From Cornus controversa (Eukaryota > Streptophyta > Magnoliopsida > Cornales > Cornaceae): DNA of 64,000 nt. The notes under the pieces are model-generated. The model did not search any database. It was not told where the DNA came from and worked only from the letters and a program-made list of their open reading frames with translations. The stretch lies in NCBI GenBank assembly GCA_026545225.1, contig CM048852.1, positions 57,915,146-57,979,145 on the forward strand. The letters are read 5' to 3'. This document shows positions 22,384 to 33,737 of the stretch, piece by piece. Position 1 is the stretch's first letter. The number at the start of each line of letters is the position of its first letter. The translations under genes and the position numbers were made by a program.

Positions 22384-23350
22384 GGAAAAATTACATTGAG
22401 CTCCCCTGTAAATAGGCGAAACAACAGATACATCCCCTGTAATTTCAAAAATAACACTGACCTCCCCTGTCAGTGTTATCGGTTGACCAATAATGTAAAA
22501 AGACAATTATACCCATGTACTTTTTACTATATTTTATTTAAAAATATCTAATAATGTAAAAAGACCTATCTACCATTTCACTTTAACCCATTCACTTTTT
22601 TTTCTCTCTCCTCTCTCACTGTTTCTCTCTCCCTCACCTAACTTTTCTTCTCTTCTCTGCAAATTCTCTCTCCACCTTTCCCAATTCTCTTTCTTCTCTT
22701 ATATTTCTCTGCCAAATACATATATATATATATGTATTATTACATATACACATGTATATACACAGATATATATATATATATATATATAGATCACTGGTGC
22801 TTAATACCAGCGGATCGACGGCTATGGAGCTCTCGGAATTGGAGAGGAGAGAGAGAGAGACTTATATACGTATTACATAGCACTTATATATATATACACA
22901 CATATTATATACATACACAAACACATGAAGAAAGCCAGTATAAATTATTGAGTGTATGCTTGTATAGCCTCACCTTCAACACCACAACCGACCACCCACA
23001 CCACCCACGACATATTCCGACAAAGTTCCACCCCGGAGAAGAAACGACAGGTGGTAGATCCGGAGGTGGAGGAGATGGCAGAGGCGGTGGTAGATCCAGA
23101 TAGGTAGTCAATGGGGTTGGGTCACCGGAGAATGAACGACAGATGGTAGATCCGGAGGTGGAGGAGGCAATGGTAGATCCGGAGGGGTGGTCGTGGGGTT
23201 GGCCTGCCGGAGAAGGAACGATAGGTGGTAGATCCGGAGGTGGAGGGGTAGTCAGTGGGGTTGGGCTGCAGAAAAGCTTGGTGGGTTGATTTTGGTGCCG
23301 GCTCTCTGTATATATTTATCCCAAACTATCTCTTTCTCTCTCTGTGTATG

Positions 23351-23381
<31 letters not shown>

Positions 23382-23749
23382 ACATATATATATATATATA
23401 TATAATTAAATACAAATAATTACAATTAAACTATCTCTCTCCCTGTGCGTATATATATGTGTGTGTCTATATATATATATGTATGTATATATAGTGTTGT
23501 ATTTTGTTGAAAAAGAAGATGATGAATAGTGGGGGCAAAATTGTACACAAATAATATATTAAATGAGGGTATTTCAGTCATTTCATACATTTTAGGGGCA
23601 TTTTAGAATTTTTCATACCTGCACCACTGACAGGGGAGGTCAGTGTTATAAAAGGTACACTGACAGGAGAGTTCAGGGTTTTTTTTTAAACTACAGGGGA
23701 GGTATATGTTATTTCGCCTATTTATAGTGGATGTCAGTGTAATTTTCCC
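22384..23749. mobile_element. Non-autonomous Mutator-like element, 1366 bp, G-rich core
   Basis: The left end starts GGAAAAATTACATTGAGCTC and the right end in reverse complement starts GGGAAAATTACACTGACATC. Both share AAATAGGCGAAA and the CTCCCCTGTA motif, with inverted repeats of about 60 bp or more. An exact 9-bp duplication, TATTATTTA, flanks it (22375-22383 and 23750-23758). The interior has pyrimidine-rich and (AT)n tracts and a GGAGGTGGAGG minisatellite (about 23035-23265). No transposase is encoded. Confidence 0.9.
23035..23265 (+). repeat. GGTGGTAGATCCGGAGGTGG minisatellite
   Basis: Degenerate units of about 70-75 bp carry GGTGGTAGATCCGGAGGTGG followed by GGGGTTGGG and GGAGAAGGAACGA-like segments. 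They repeat about three to four times and are strongly G-rich on the plus strand. It is the counterpart of the minisatellite inside the 4121-5468 element, but the sequence differs. Confidence 0.8.
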
Positions 23750-24439
23750 TATTATTTATTTAATTAACTTATAATATACTTTAAATTGCATTGAATTTCA
23801 TTATTCTAAGAAAAACAATTACAAAGCCACTGTGTCGTATCTCGGAAGTGCCACAAAACATGTCTTTGCCGCTTCTAAGTTGTGTTCATGCTGTGTTCAA
23901 TAAAAAAATAAAATATTCAAATTTTAAGATACTTTTAGCTGTATTTGACACATGTCTAGAACGTGTCCACAACTGCACTTTTAGAAAATGTATCTGCGTT
24001 TCCTAGATTAGTAACATGGAGAAAAAATGACCAATCAAACAAATAATGCACTAGCAAAACATAGATATAAAAAAAAATTCCACATACTGACGTACATTTA
24101 CATTTGGCTTTGATGATACAGGATATATTGGAAATTAGTTGATACATATGGAGTTTTAATATCCTGTAGATGAAGCATTGAAAATACATTTTAATGGGTT
24201 TGAGGGAATATGTTAAAGAGAGTTCTGTTATCATGTGTGTTATTGTTACGTGAGTTTGGTTTGGTTTGGGGTTAGATTTCAAATATTTTCACCACCCATA
24301 ATTTAAGACTTAATTTAAATTTGTTGAATAATTTAATCTTAACTTAATATTATTTTTTATGAGTAAAAATAATAATTAAAATTTAAATATTAATAAAAAA
24401 TAGTCACAAGAGTTTTGGATCCTTGATTAACTGTGTTGA

Positions 24440-25080
24440 AAAGAAAATGACTTGAAATCTATTAAGTTTGTTAAGATTTAACAGTATTGAAATGTGAATT
24501 TAAGGATGTTGATTGTATGTTTAAGGGTGGTGAAACATGGATTATGACAAAAAAAATTAACAAATATTTCAAGTTTTTCAAAGATTTAATGGTGGTAAAA
24601 TGTGGATTTAACGGTGGTGAATGTATGTTTTATGGGTGATGACAAAAAATAACAAATTTTTTTTTAAGTTTTTCAAGATTTTAGGATGATAAATGTATGT
24701 TTTATGTGTGGTGACAAAAAATTAATAAGAAATATTTTAAGTTTTTCAATATTTAAGGGTGGTAAAATGTGAATTTGAATGTGGTGAATGTATGTTTTAT
24801 GGGTGGTGACAAAAATTAATAAAAAATATTTGAAGTTTTTCGAGATTTAAGAATGGTGAAATGTGGATTTAAGGGTGGTGAATGTATATTTTATGGGTGG
24901 TGAAATACAGATTAAATTTGATAAAATTGTATAACACGGATAACGCAGAGATCCAGTAGGCTAGAGGATCTTAGTTAAAAAAGTTTTTCAATATTTAAGA
25001 GTGATAAAATATAAATTTAATGATGATTAATATATATTTTATAGACCGAAAATGTAGATTAATTTTTATAAAATTGTAGA
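24440..25080 (+). repeat. Tandem repeats with 'gggtggtgaatgtatgtttta' units
   Basis: About five to six diverged units of roughly 100-160 bp each contain AGTTTTTCAAGATTTAAG, GGTGGTGAATGTATGTTTT and GGGTGGTGACAAAAA segments. The last units carry an extra 'agatccagtaggctagaggatc' type insert that links to the start of the following foldback. Confidence 0.75.
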
Positions 25081-25159
25081 ATACAGATAAGACAGAAATT
25101 CGGTTGGTCCGAGGATCCAGCTGCGGGATTGCTTTCCCAGGCAGAGCCGGATCCTCTGC

Positions 25160-25239
25160 TGTAATCCGAATATAATAAAATATTATTATCTTATATATAT
25201 ATATGTTTCCTTTAGAATAGTTTATAATATCTATCAGTG

Positions 25240-25279
<40 letters not shown>

Positions 25280-26382
25280 ACGGATATTATAAAGTATTCC
25301 CTTATGAAACATCTATATATATATATATATATATATATATGTGGGTGTGTGTTTTTAAAAGTAAATAGTCTTTCTGTTTTTACTTTCAGCTTAAATTATT
25401 AATTTGCAAGATAGTCCTGTCACACTTTTTCAAATAGAAGGTCATGAAAAACACAATTATTTTTTGACCTTTTTATCATATGATCCTGGTCCGAGGGTGG
25501 CCTTCCCGGTAGGGGGTGCAATTTGGGTTGGACAACCCGAATTCAACCCGAGTTCAATCCGATTTTTTTTGAGCTTGAGCAACTATTTTTACCATTAAGG
25601 TTGAGCTTGTGTTGAAAAACCTCAACCCGAACTTAATTAGGGTTGAGGTGTCAACAACTCGAACACAACCCTAACCCGAATTGTAATATTATTTTTATTT
25701 TAAATATATTATATATAATATTCAAATTATGATAACCTTTTTCTTTTCAACTTCCTTTATTTAAATCTTAATTTATTGTACGTTAACACTTTGGATAATT
25801 AATCTCCTAAAAATTTGTTTGTAATTTTTTAAAAATTTGCATTAAGTTCTTAATTTTGTGTGTGTTTAAGAGTAATATAATATGAAACTTATTAAAGATC
25901 ACTTTAAATTTTCAATATGGAGATTAGTGATATAGATAACCTGAATTAACCCGACTTTTTAACCCAAAATTTTAACCCGAGTTTAAAAATTTAAGGATGG
26001 GTTGGGTTACAGTTGAGTAGTTAGGGTTGAAAGTAGGGTTAGGGTTGAGTTAGGGTTAAATATTTTATATGTAGGGTTGAGCCTAAACTGTACCTCTAAC
26101 CCGTCCAATCCGCCCGAGTTACAGCCCTACTTCCCAGGGGTAGACTTTTTTTCTGGTCGCGCCGACCTAAGCGCATAGGCTGAGAATTCATCTAACTAAT
26201 GCATCCAAGTTCAATCATGGCACTCTACTCTAGGGTTGTTAAAAATAAAATAAAAAGGGAAAAAAATAATTGTGTTTTTCATGACCTTCTATTTGAAAAA
26301 GTGTGACAGGACAATCTTGCAAATTAATAATTTAAGCTGAAAGTAAAAACAAAAAGACTATTTACTTTTAAAAACACACACC

Positions 26383-26418
<36 letters not shown>

Positions 26419-26678
26419 TCATCAGGGAATACTTTATAACATCCGTACACTATATATATATATGTATATATGTATGCACGGATAAATATTATAAACTATT
26501 CTAAATGAAACATATATATGTATAAGATAATAATATTTTATTATATTTGGATTACAGCAGGCATTAGCCGATTACAGCATAGAATCAGGCTCTCTGCCAA
26601 AGATGGTCATGACTCATGCAGGGGTCGGCTAATGCCGTAATCTGCTGTAATTCGAATATAATAAAATATTATTATTTT

Positions 26679-26713
<35 letters not shown>

Positions 26714-26800
26714 TCATCAGGGAATACTTTATAATATCCGTACACTATATATGTATATATATATATCTATATATATATATGTTTGTGGGTGTGTGTTTTT
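25160..26800. repeat. Large foldback (inverted repeat) with nested copy
   Basis: Arms at about 25160-25470 and 26258-26567 are inverted copies. Shared blocks include GGTCATGAAAAACACAATTA, CTTAAATTATTAATTTGCAA, a GTGGGTGTGTGTTTTTAAAA run and CGAATATAATAAAATATTAT. The spacer is about 790 bp and is rich in 'aacccga' words. A third partial copy at about 26635-26790 is inverted relative to the second arm, forming an inner palindrome around GGCATTAGCCGATTACAGC and GGCTAATGCCGTAATCTGC. No coding sequence was found. The class is undetermined. Confidence 0.8.
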
Positions 26801-26939
26801 AATTCTTTTTCTTCCTTTTATTTAAAAGTTCATAACTTCTCTTGTAATTAAAATTTTTTGATAAAATGATTTTTGTTTAATAGAGCTTTTAAGAGGTTCA
26901 ATTTAAGTACAACTTAGGCTATATTTTGATTTAAAACAA

Positions 26940-29900
26940 AAAAATTATAATTTTTTCAAATCAAATATTAAAATATATCATTTTATATGTTTTTTCTTTT
27001 TAAAAATGAAACTAAAAAATGTTAATATAATTTTTTATTATTTACTTGTACAAAAACATTCTTCCAATAAACTTAAAAGTTGCTAAAAATATTTGGAAAG
27101 AAAAAACATAAAAAAATAATTATATTAAGTGTGTGAAAATTACTTTAAATGTGTAAAAAAGTGCTTTAAGTGTATGAAAAATGAGAAAAAATAATACTAA
27201 AAAATGAGGATATAATTTTTTATGATTTACTTGTGCAAAAACATCCTTCAAATAAGCTTAAAAGTTACTATAAAAATTGAAAAGAAAAACAATAAAAAAA
27301 TACTTGTTTTAAGTGTGTGGAAAAGTATTTTAAGTATGTGGAAAGTGCTTCAAATGTGTGAAAAAGTGCTTTATGTGTGTGGAAAGTGAGAAAAAATGAA
27401 ACTAAAAAATTTGAATATAAATTTTTATGACTTATTTGTGCAAAAACAACCTTCAAATATGCCTAAAAGTTGATAAAAAAATTGGAAAAAGTAAAAAAAT
27501 AATTGTTTTAAGTGTGTGAAAAAGTTCTTTAAATGTGTGGAAAAAGCTTTAAATGTGTGAAAAAGTGCTTTAAGTGTGTGAAAAATGAGAAAAAATGAAA
27601 CTAAAAAATGTGAATATATTTTTTTATGATTTACTTGTGCAAAAACGTCCTTACTATAAAATTTAAAGTAGATAAAAAAATTGGACAGAAAAAATATAAA
27701 AAAGTTATTGTTTTAAGTGTGTGAAAAAGTATTTTAAATGTGTAGAAAGTGATTTAAGTGTGCGAAAAGTGATAAAAAATAAAACTAAAAAATGTGAATA
27801 TAATTTTTTAAGATTTACTTGCACAAAAACATTCTTCCAATAAACCTAAAAGTTGATAAAAAAATAAAAAAATAATTATAGTTTCCACACATTTAAAGTA
27901 CTTTTCCAAACAACTAAAACAAATATTTTTTTATGTTTTTTCTTTCCAAATTTTTTAGGAACTCTTAGGCATATATGAAAGACGTTTTTGCACAAAAAAT
28001 TCATAAAAATTTATATTCACAATTTTTAATCTCATTTTTTTTCACTTTCCACACTTTTAAAATACTTTCACACACTTAAAACAAATATTTTTTTTTATTT
28101 TTTTCTTTCCAATTTTTTAAGGAACTCTTAGGCACATTTGAAAAATGTATTTGCACAAAAAAATCATAAAAATTTATATTAACATTTTTTAGGCTAATTT
28201 TTTTCTCACTTTCCACACTTTTAAAGTATTTTTCACACATTTAAAGTACTTTTCCTCACAACTAAAACAAATAATATTTTATGTTTTTTCTTTCCAATTT
28301 TTTTTAGAACTCTTAGGCATACATGAGGGATGTTTTTACAAATACAAATCATAAAAATTTATTTTAACATTTTTTAATCTCATTTTCTTTCACTTTCCAC
28401 ATTTTTAAAGTACTTTCCACAAAATTAAGAAAACTATTTTTTTTTCCTTTCCAATTTTTGTATGAACTCTTAGACACATTTGAAGGATGTATTTGCACAA
28501 AAAAACCATAAAAATTTATATTCACATTTTTTAGGCTAATTTTTTTCTCACTTTCCACACTTTTAAAGTACTTTCCACACTTTTTAAATTACTTTTTCAC
28601 ACACCTAAAACAAAGACTTTTTAATGTTTTTTTTTTCCAATTTTTTTAGGAACTCTTAGGAATATATGAAAAATGTTTTTGCACAAAAAATTCATAAAAA
28701 TTTATATTCACATTTTTTAATCTCAATTTTTTTTTAACTTTTTCACACTTTTAAAATACTTTCCACACACTTAAAACAAATACTTTTTTTGATTTTTTTA
28801 TTTCCAATTTTTTTATGAACTCTAAGGCACATTTGAAGGATGTATTTGCACAAAAAAAATCATAAAAATTTATAATCACATTTTTTAGACTAATTTTTTT
28901 CTCACTTTCCATACTTTTAAATTACTTTTCACACATTTAAAGTATTTTTCCACACATTTAAACTACTTATCCACACAACTAAAACAAATATTTTTTATGT
29001 TTTTTATTTCCAATTTTTTTAGGAATTCTTAGGCATATATGAAAGATGTTTTTGCACAAAAAATTCATAAAAATTTATATTCACATTTTTTAATCTCAAT
29101 TTTATTAACTTTTCACACTTTTAAAGTACTTTCCACACACTTAAAACAAATAATTTTTTTGATTTTTTTCTTTCCAATTTTTTTATGAACTCTTAGGCAC
29201 ATTTGAATGATGTGTTTGCACAAAAAAATCATAAAAATTTATATGGACATTTAGGCTAATTTTTTCTCACTTTTCACACTTTTAAAGTACTTTTCCACAC
29301 AACTAAAACAAAAACTTTTTTATGTTTTTTCTTTCCAATTTTTTTAGTAACTCTTAAGCATATATGAAAGATGTTTTGGCACAAAAAAATTCATAAAAAT
29401 TTATATTCACATTTTTTAATCTAATTTTTTTTCACTTTCCACACTTTTAAAGTACTTTCCACACACTTAAAACAAATATTTTTATTGATTTTTTTCTTTC
29501 CAGTTTTTTTATGAACTCTTAGGCACATTTGAAAGATGTATTTGCAAAATAAAAATAATGAAAATTTATATTCACATTTTTAGTCTAATTTGTTTCTCAC
29601 TTTTAAAGTACTTTCCACACATTTAAAATACTTTTCCACACATTTAAAGTACTTATCCACACAAATTAGCATAAAAAATGTGAATAGAAATTTTTAAGAT
29701 TTTTTTTTGTGCAAATACATCCTTCAAATGTGCCTAAGAGTTCATAAAAAAATTAGAAAGAAAAAAATCAAAAAAATTATTTGTTTTAAGTGTGTGAAAA
29801 ATACTTTAAAAATGTGAAAAGTTAAAAAAAATTGAGATTAAAAAATGTGTAGATAAATTTTTATTAGTTTTTTGTGCAAACACATCTTTCATATATGCCT

Positions 29901-31620
29901 AAGAATTCCTAAAAAATTGGAAAGAAAAAACATAAAAGAATATTTTTTTAAGTTGTATGGAAAAGTACTTTAAATGTGTGGAAAAATATTTTAAATGTGT
30001 GAAAAGTACTTTCAAAGTGTGGAAAGTGAGAATAAAATTAGCCTAAAAAATCTGAATATAATTTTTTTTGATTTTTTTGTGCAAATAAATCCTTCAAATG
30101 TGCCTTAGAGTTCATAAAAAAATTGGAAAGAAATAAAATCAAAAAAAGTATTTGTTTTAACTGTGTGAAAAGTACTTTAAAAGTGTGAAAAGTTAAAAAA
30201 ATTGAAATTAAAAAATGTGAATATAAATTTTTATGAATTAATTGTGCAAAAACATCTTTCATATATGCCTAAGAGTTCCTAAAAAATTCGAAAGAAAAAA
30301 CATAAAAAAAAGTCTTTGTTTTAGGTGTGTCGATAAGTACTTTAATAGTGTGGAATGTGAGAAAAAATGAGATTAAAAAATGTGAATATAAATTTTTATG
30401 AGTTATTTGTGCAAAAACATATTTCATATATGCCTAAGAGTTTTTAAAAAAATTGGAAAGAAAAAACATAAAAAGGTTTTTGTTTTAGGTGTTGGGATAA
30501 GTACTTTAAAAGTGTGGAATGTAGAAAAAAAAAGATTAAAAAATGTGAATATAAATTTTTATGAATTATTTGTGCAAAAAAATCTTTCATATATGCCTAA
30601 GAGTTCCTAAAAAAAATTAAAAGAAAAATATAAAAAAAGTCTTTGTTTTAGGTATGTGGATAAGTACTTTAAAGTGTGGAATGTGAAAAAAAATGAGATT
30701 AAAAAATGTGAATATAAAATTTTATGAATTTTTTGTGCAAAAACATCTTTCATATATGCTTAAGATTTCCTAAAATAATTGCAAAGAAAAAACATAAAAT
30801 AGTATTTGTTTTAGTTGTGTGGAAAATAACTTTAAATGTGTGGAAAGTACCTTAGAAGTGTGGAAAATGAGAAAAAAAATTAGCCTACAAAATATGAATA
30901 TAAAATTTTATGATAATTTTTGTGAAAATACATACTTCAAATGTGCCTAAGAGTTCATAAAAAAATTGGAAAGAAAAAAATCAAAACGAGTATTTGTTTT
31001 AAGTGTGTGAAAAGTACTTTAAAAGTGTGAAAAGTGAAAAAAATTGAGATTAAAAAATGTGAATTTAGATTTTTATGAATTTTTTGTGCAAAAATATATT
31101 TCATATATGCGGCATATGCCTAGGAATTCCTAAAAAAATGGAAAGAAAAAACATAAAAAAACTATTTGTTTTAGTTGTGTGATAAAGTACTTTAAATGTG
31201 TGAAAAAATACTTTACATGTGTGGAATGTACTTTAAAAGTGTGGAAAGTGAGAAAAAAATTAGCCTAAAAATGTGTATATAAATTTTTATGATTTTTGTG
31301 TGCAAGTACATCCTTCAAATGTGCCTTAGTGTTCATAAAAAATTGGAAAGAAAAAAATCAAAATAAGTATTTGTTTTAAGCGTGTGGAAAGTATTTTAAA
31401 AGTGTGGAAAGTTAAAAAATTTGAGTTTAAAAAAATGAATATAAATTTTTATGATTTTTTTGTGCAAAAACATCTTTCATATATGCCTAAGAGTTTCTAA
31501 AAAAATTGGAAAGAATAAACATTAAAAAGTCTTTGTTTTAGGTGTGTGGATAAGTACTTTAAATGTGTGAAAATGTACTTTAAATTTGTGGAAAGTACTT
31601 CAATTTAATATATGTTATAT
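26940..31620. repeat. Satellite-like array with two orientation switches
   Basis: About 26 monomers of roughly 160-205 bp. Each has CATAAAAATTTATATTCACA, a 'tttgcacaaaaa' block, AACTCTTAGGCA, a pyrimidine run TTTCTTTCCAATTTTTT and 'actttccacac' words, or their reverse complements. Judged by these words, about 26940-27880 is one orientation (about 5 monomers), 27880-29660 the opposite (about 10) and 29660-31620 the first again (about 11). No terminal repeats, genes or retroelement ends were seen at the two switch points. Open frames here are translations of the repeat. Confidence 0.9.
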
Positions 31621-32199
31621 TACATATATTACAAATTTTACTTAAATAAGTAAAATTTTAATATGTTGTAATTCTTATTTTTTTAGTAAAATATGTAATA
31701 TAACATATATTAAAAATATATTTAATAAAAATTTTAATATATTTTTAAGTTATCCAAGGTTCTTATGATAAATATTGGTGGAATCTTTATAACTCCAGCA
31801 TCTACAAGTCCCTTGACACCAGTTTTTGTATCATCAAAACTTTTTAATTCGCTATTAGGGTCATAATTAGTTTAACCTGGAGTATGAAATTTGAATATGA
31901 TTTATATATCGAAATGAGACTGTTTCAATGTACAATCAGCACACGAGGGAATAGAAAATTTTGGTTCCTTTTACTCACAATGATTGTGTATGATGTAAAA
32001 TTAAAATAATTTAATTAAAAGAAAAAGAGATTAAGCCAATCAAATGTAACTTTAAAAATATATTACAAATTTTATTAAATATATTTTCAATATATATTAC
32101 GTATTTTACTTAAAAAATAAGAATTACAATATATTAAAATTTTGTTTATTTTAGTAAAATTTGTAATATACATAATATAACATATATTAAATTTTATCT
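31606..32199. repeat. AT-rich inverted repeat with about 150-bp arms
   Basis: The arms at about 31606-31755 and 32046-32199 are inverted copies, with blocks such as TAATATATGTTATATTACAT, TAAGAATTACAA and TTAAAAATATATTA. The spacer of about 290 bp is of normal composition. This could be a foldback transposon. No target duplication was identified, and a further partial copy of the arm follows at about 32200-32280. Confidence 0.75.
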
Positions 32200-32288
32200 A
32201 AATTTAAATTTATTTTTTAGTAAGATATGAAATATAACATATATTAAAAATATAGTTAATAAAATTCACAATATATTTTTAGTGCTGC

Positions 32289-32550
32289 AATAATATGTAT
32301 GTATGTGTATGAATTAAGGTTAAAACGGAAGTAAGGGTAACTTTGTCAAATTAAAAAAGAAAAATGAGGTCAAGAATGTCTTTTCAGTCAATGAAGGGGT
32401 AAAACAGACAACACATAAAATGTTACGGTTAAGTGTAATCATGTGCCAAACCTCAAATGTGTAAGTGTAGGTTTTGCCAAATTATAAATATATGTGTAGT
32501 TAGAGCAAACCTTAGGAAGTGTGTGTGTATTTTGCCTTATATTATAATAT
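32289..32550. mobile_element. Possible single MULE terminus (remnant)
   Basis: Read in reverse complement from about 32545, the sequence starts GGCAAAATACACACACACTT and CTAAGGTTTG. This resembles the opening of the 4121-5468 element. The opposite end was not found. A weak call. Confidence 0.3.
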
Positions 32551-32885
32551 ACACTAAAAAAATTAGGTTTGTTACGAATGTTTTGAAGAGTAATTTAAAA
32601 CATGTTTAATATGTGTTTTAAGGTTTTTTTTTTATTTATGAAAATGTGTTTTAGGTTTTTTTTTTAATTTTAATTTTTTTTGTTACAGTAGCTAAAACAC
32701 AATAAAACACTAAAAATGATGTTTTCAATTTCAGCCCAAATGTTTTAAAAGTTTTGACACTATTCAATATATAATGAACGGTACCAAACTTGCTTTGTTT
32801 TTACAGTATCAAAACGAAATAGAAGAAATAAAAACAAAACACATGTCAAATAGACATTTAGTCTATAACATATTATAAATATGAA

Positions 32886-33012
32886 AAAATTACACTTACT
32901 TCTCTCATAAACAGGCTAAATAATAGAGATTTTCCTTATATTTTAAAAATAGCACCGACCTACCCAATAAAACTTTTTGACAATTATACTCCTGTATAAT
33001 TTCTTTTTTTAA

Positions 33013-33049
<37 letters not shown>

Positions 33050-33262
33050 AAGTAATATCCAAATAGATTATTGAAGTAAAATTACATTATTACAATGGGT
33101 ATAACTCATGTAAAAATCTCAGAAAAAAATATGACTATGTAAAAAAAAATGAAGTTATTTTTGAAAATTTTAAGTAATTTTTGTACATAAAAAGTTGACA
33201 GGGAAAATTAGTGTTACAAAGACCTACGGATAGAACTTTTTTTAACTATATGTTATAAAACC
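32886..33262. mobile_element. Truncated relative of the 22384-23749 MULE
   Basis: It begins AAAAAATTACACTTACTTCT, then AAACAGGCTAAATAATAGA, aligning with the left end of the intact element. 'GACAATTATACTCCTGTATAA' like text then aligns with its internal GACAATTATACCCATGTAC. The right side keeps a 'gacagggaaaattagtgtta' type block. The G-rich core is missing, there is no target duplication and the borders are approximate. Confidence 0.6.
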
Positions 33263-33289
33263 ATCAACCCTGTTAAAATATATTGTACA

Positions 33290-33512
33290 ACCCACCTTGA
33301 TAACAAGAGGGCAATTCAGATTGCACACATTGAGATAAATTGTCATTTTATTTGTCATCATCTACTTCAAAATAACTTACTGTTACGGTCAGTCATATTA
33401 CATGATCAGATAACAGATATATTCACCAAATCTCTTCCACACGAACGCTTTCGATAACTTATTTTCAAATTCCAGATGACGTCGTATAACCCACCTTGAG
33501 TTTGAGGGGGAG
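33290..33512 (+). pseudogene. Ty1/copia pol 3' end (RNase H region) and polypurine tract
   Basis: One frame reads NKRAIQIAHIEINCHF, then DQITDIFTKSLPHERFR, the ending expected of the copia RNase H domain. An internal deletion of roughly a dozen codons lies after QIAH, and a stop follows HERFR. TTTGAGGGGGAGTG at 33501-33514 spans the polypurine tract up to the first LTR bases. The rest of the element is absent upstream, so this is a truncated, inactive copy. Confidence 0.8.
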
Positions 33513-33737
33513 TGTTAAATAATATTACTATAATATATTAGTATATTTTATATATAACATTTTTCCATATCCAATTAGGATTACTATAATTAGGAACTTA
33601 CCAATGTATATGATAACTTGCTCTCCACTCACATACCTCTTTTCTTTCTCTATATATGCTCACAGTGTATATTATTTCTTATACCATTCATTAATATAAT
33701 TCAGAATTGTTTTTCTCTTTTCATCTTATTTCTAACA
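33513..33737 (+). mobile_element. 3' LTR of the truncated Ty1/copia element
   Basis: It starts TGTTAAATAATATTAC right after the polypurine tract and ends TTTCTAACA, so it has the TG..CA ends of an LTR. Its length of 225 bp suits short copia LTRs. The R/U5-like part holds a 'ctctatatatgctcac' TATA-like stretch. Confidence 0.82.

Noticed and set aside
27268-30610. Several 60-75 codon frames such as the one at 30398-30610
   Set aside because: All lie in satellite monomers, recur in each copy and are Lys/Phe-rich as expected from the repeat.
26940-31620. Centromeric satellite
   Set aside because: The monomer length would fit, but the array is only about 4.7 kb, diverged and orientation-switched, and normal genes lie within 9 kb on each side.
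26940-31620. CRISPR-like regular repeats
   Set aside because: There are no short conserved repeats with unique spacers, and this is plant nuclear DNA.
33290-33737. Complete Ty1/copia retrotransposon
   Set aside because: Only the end of pol, the polypurine tract and one LTR are present; no 5' LTR or gag was found upstream.
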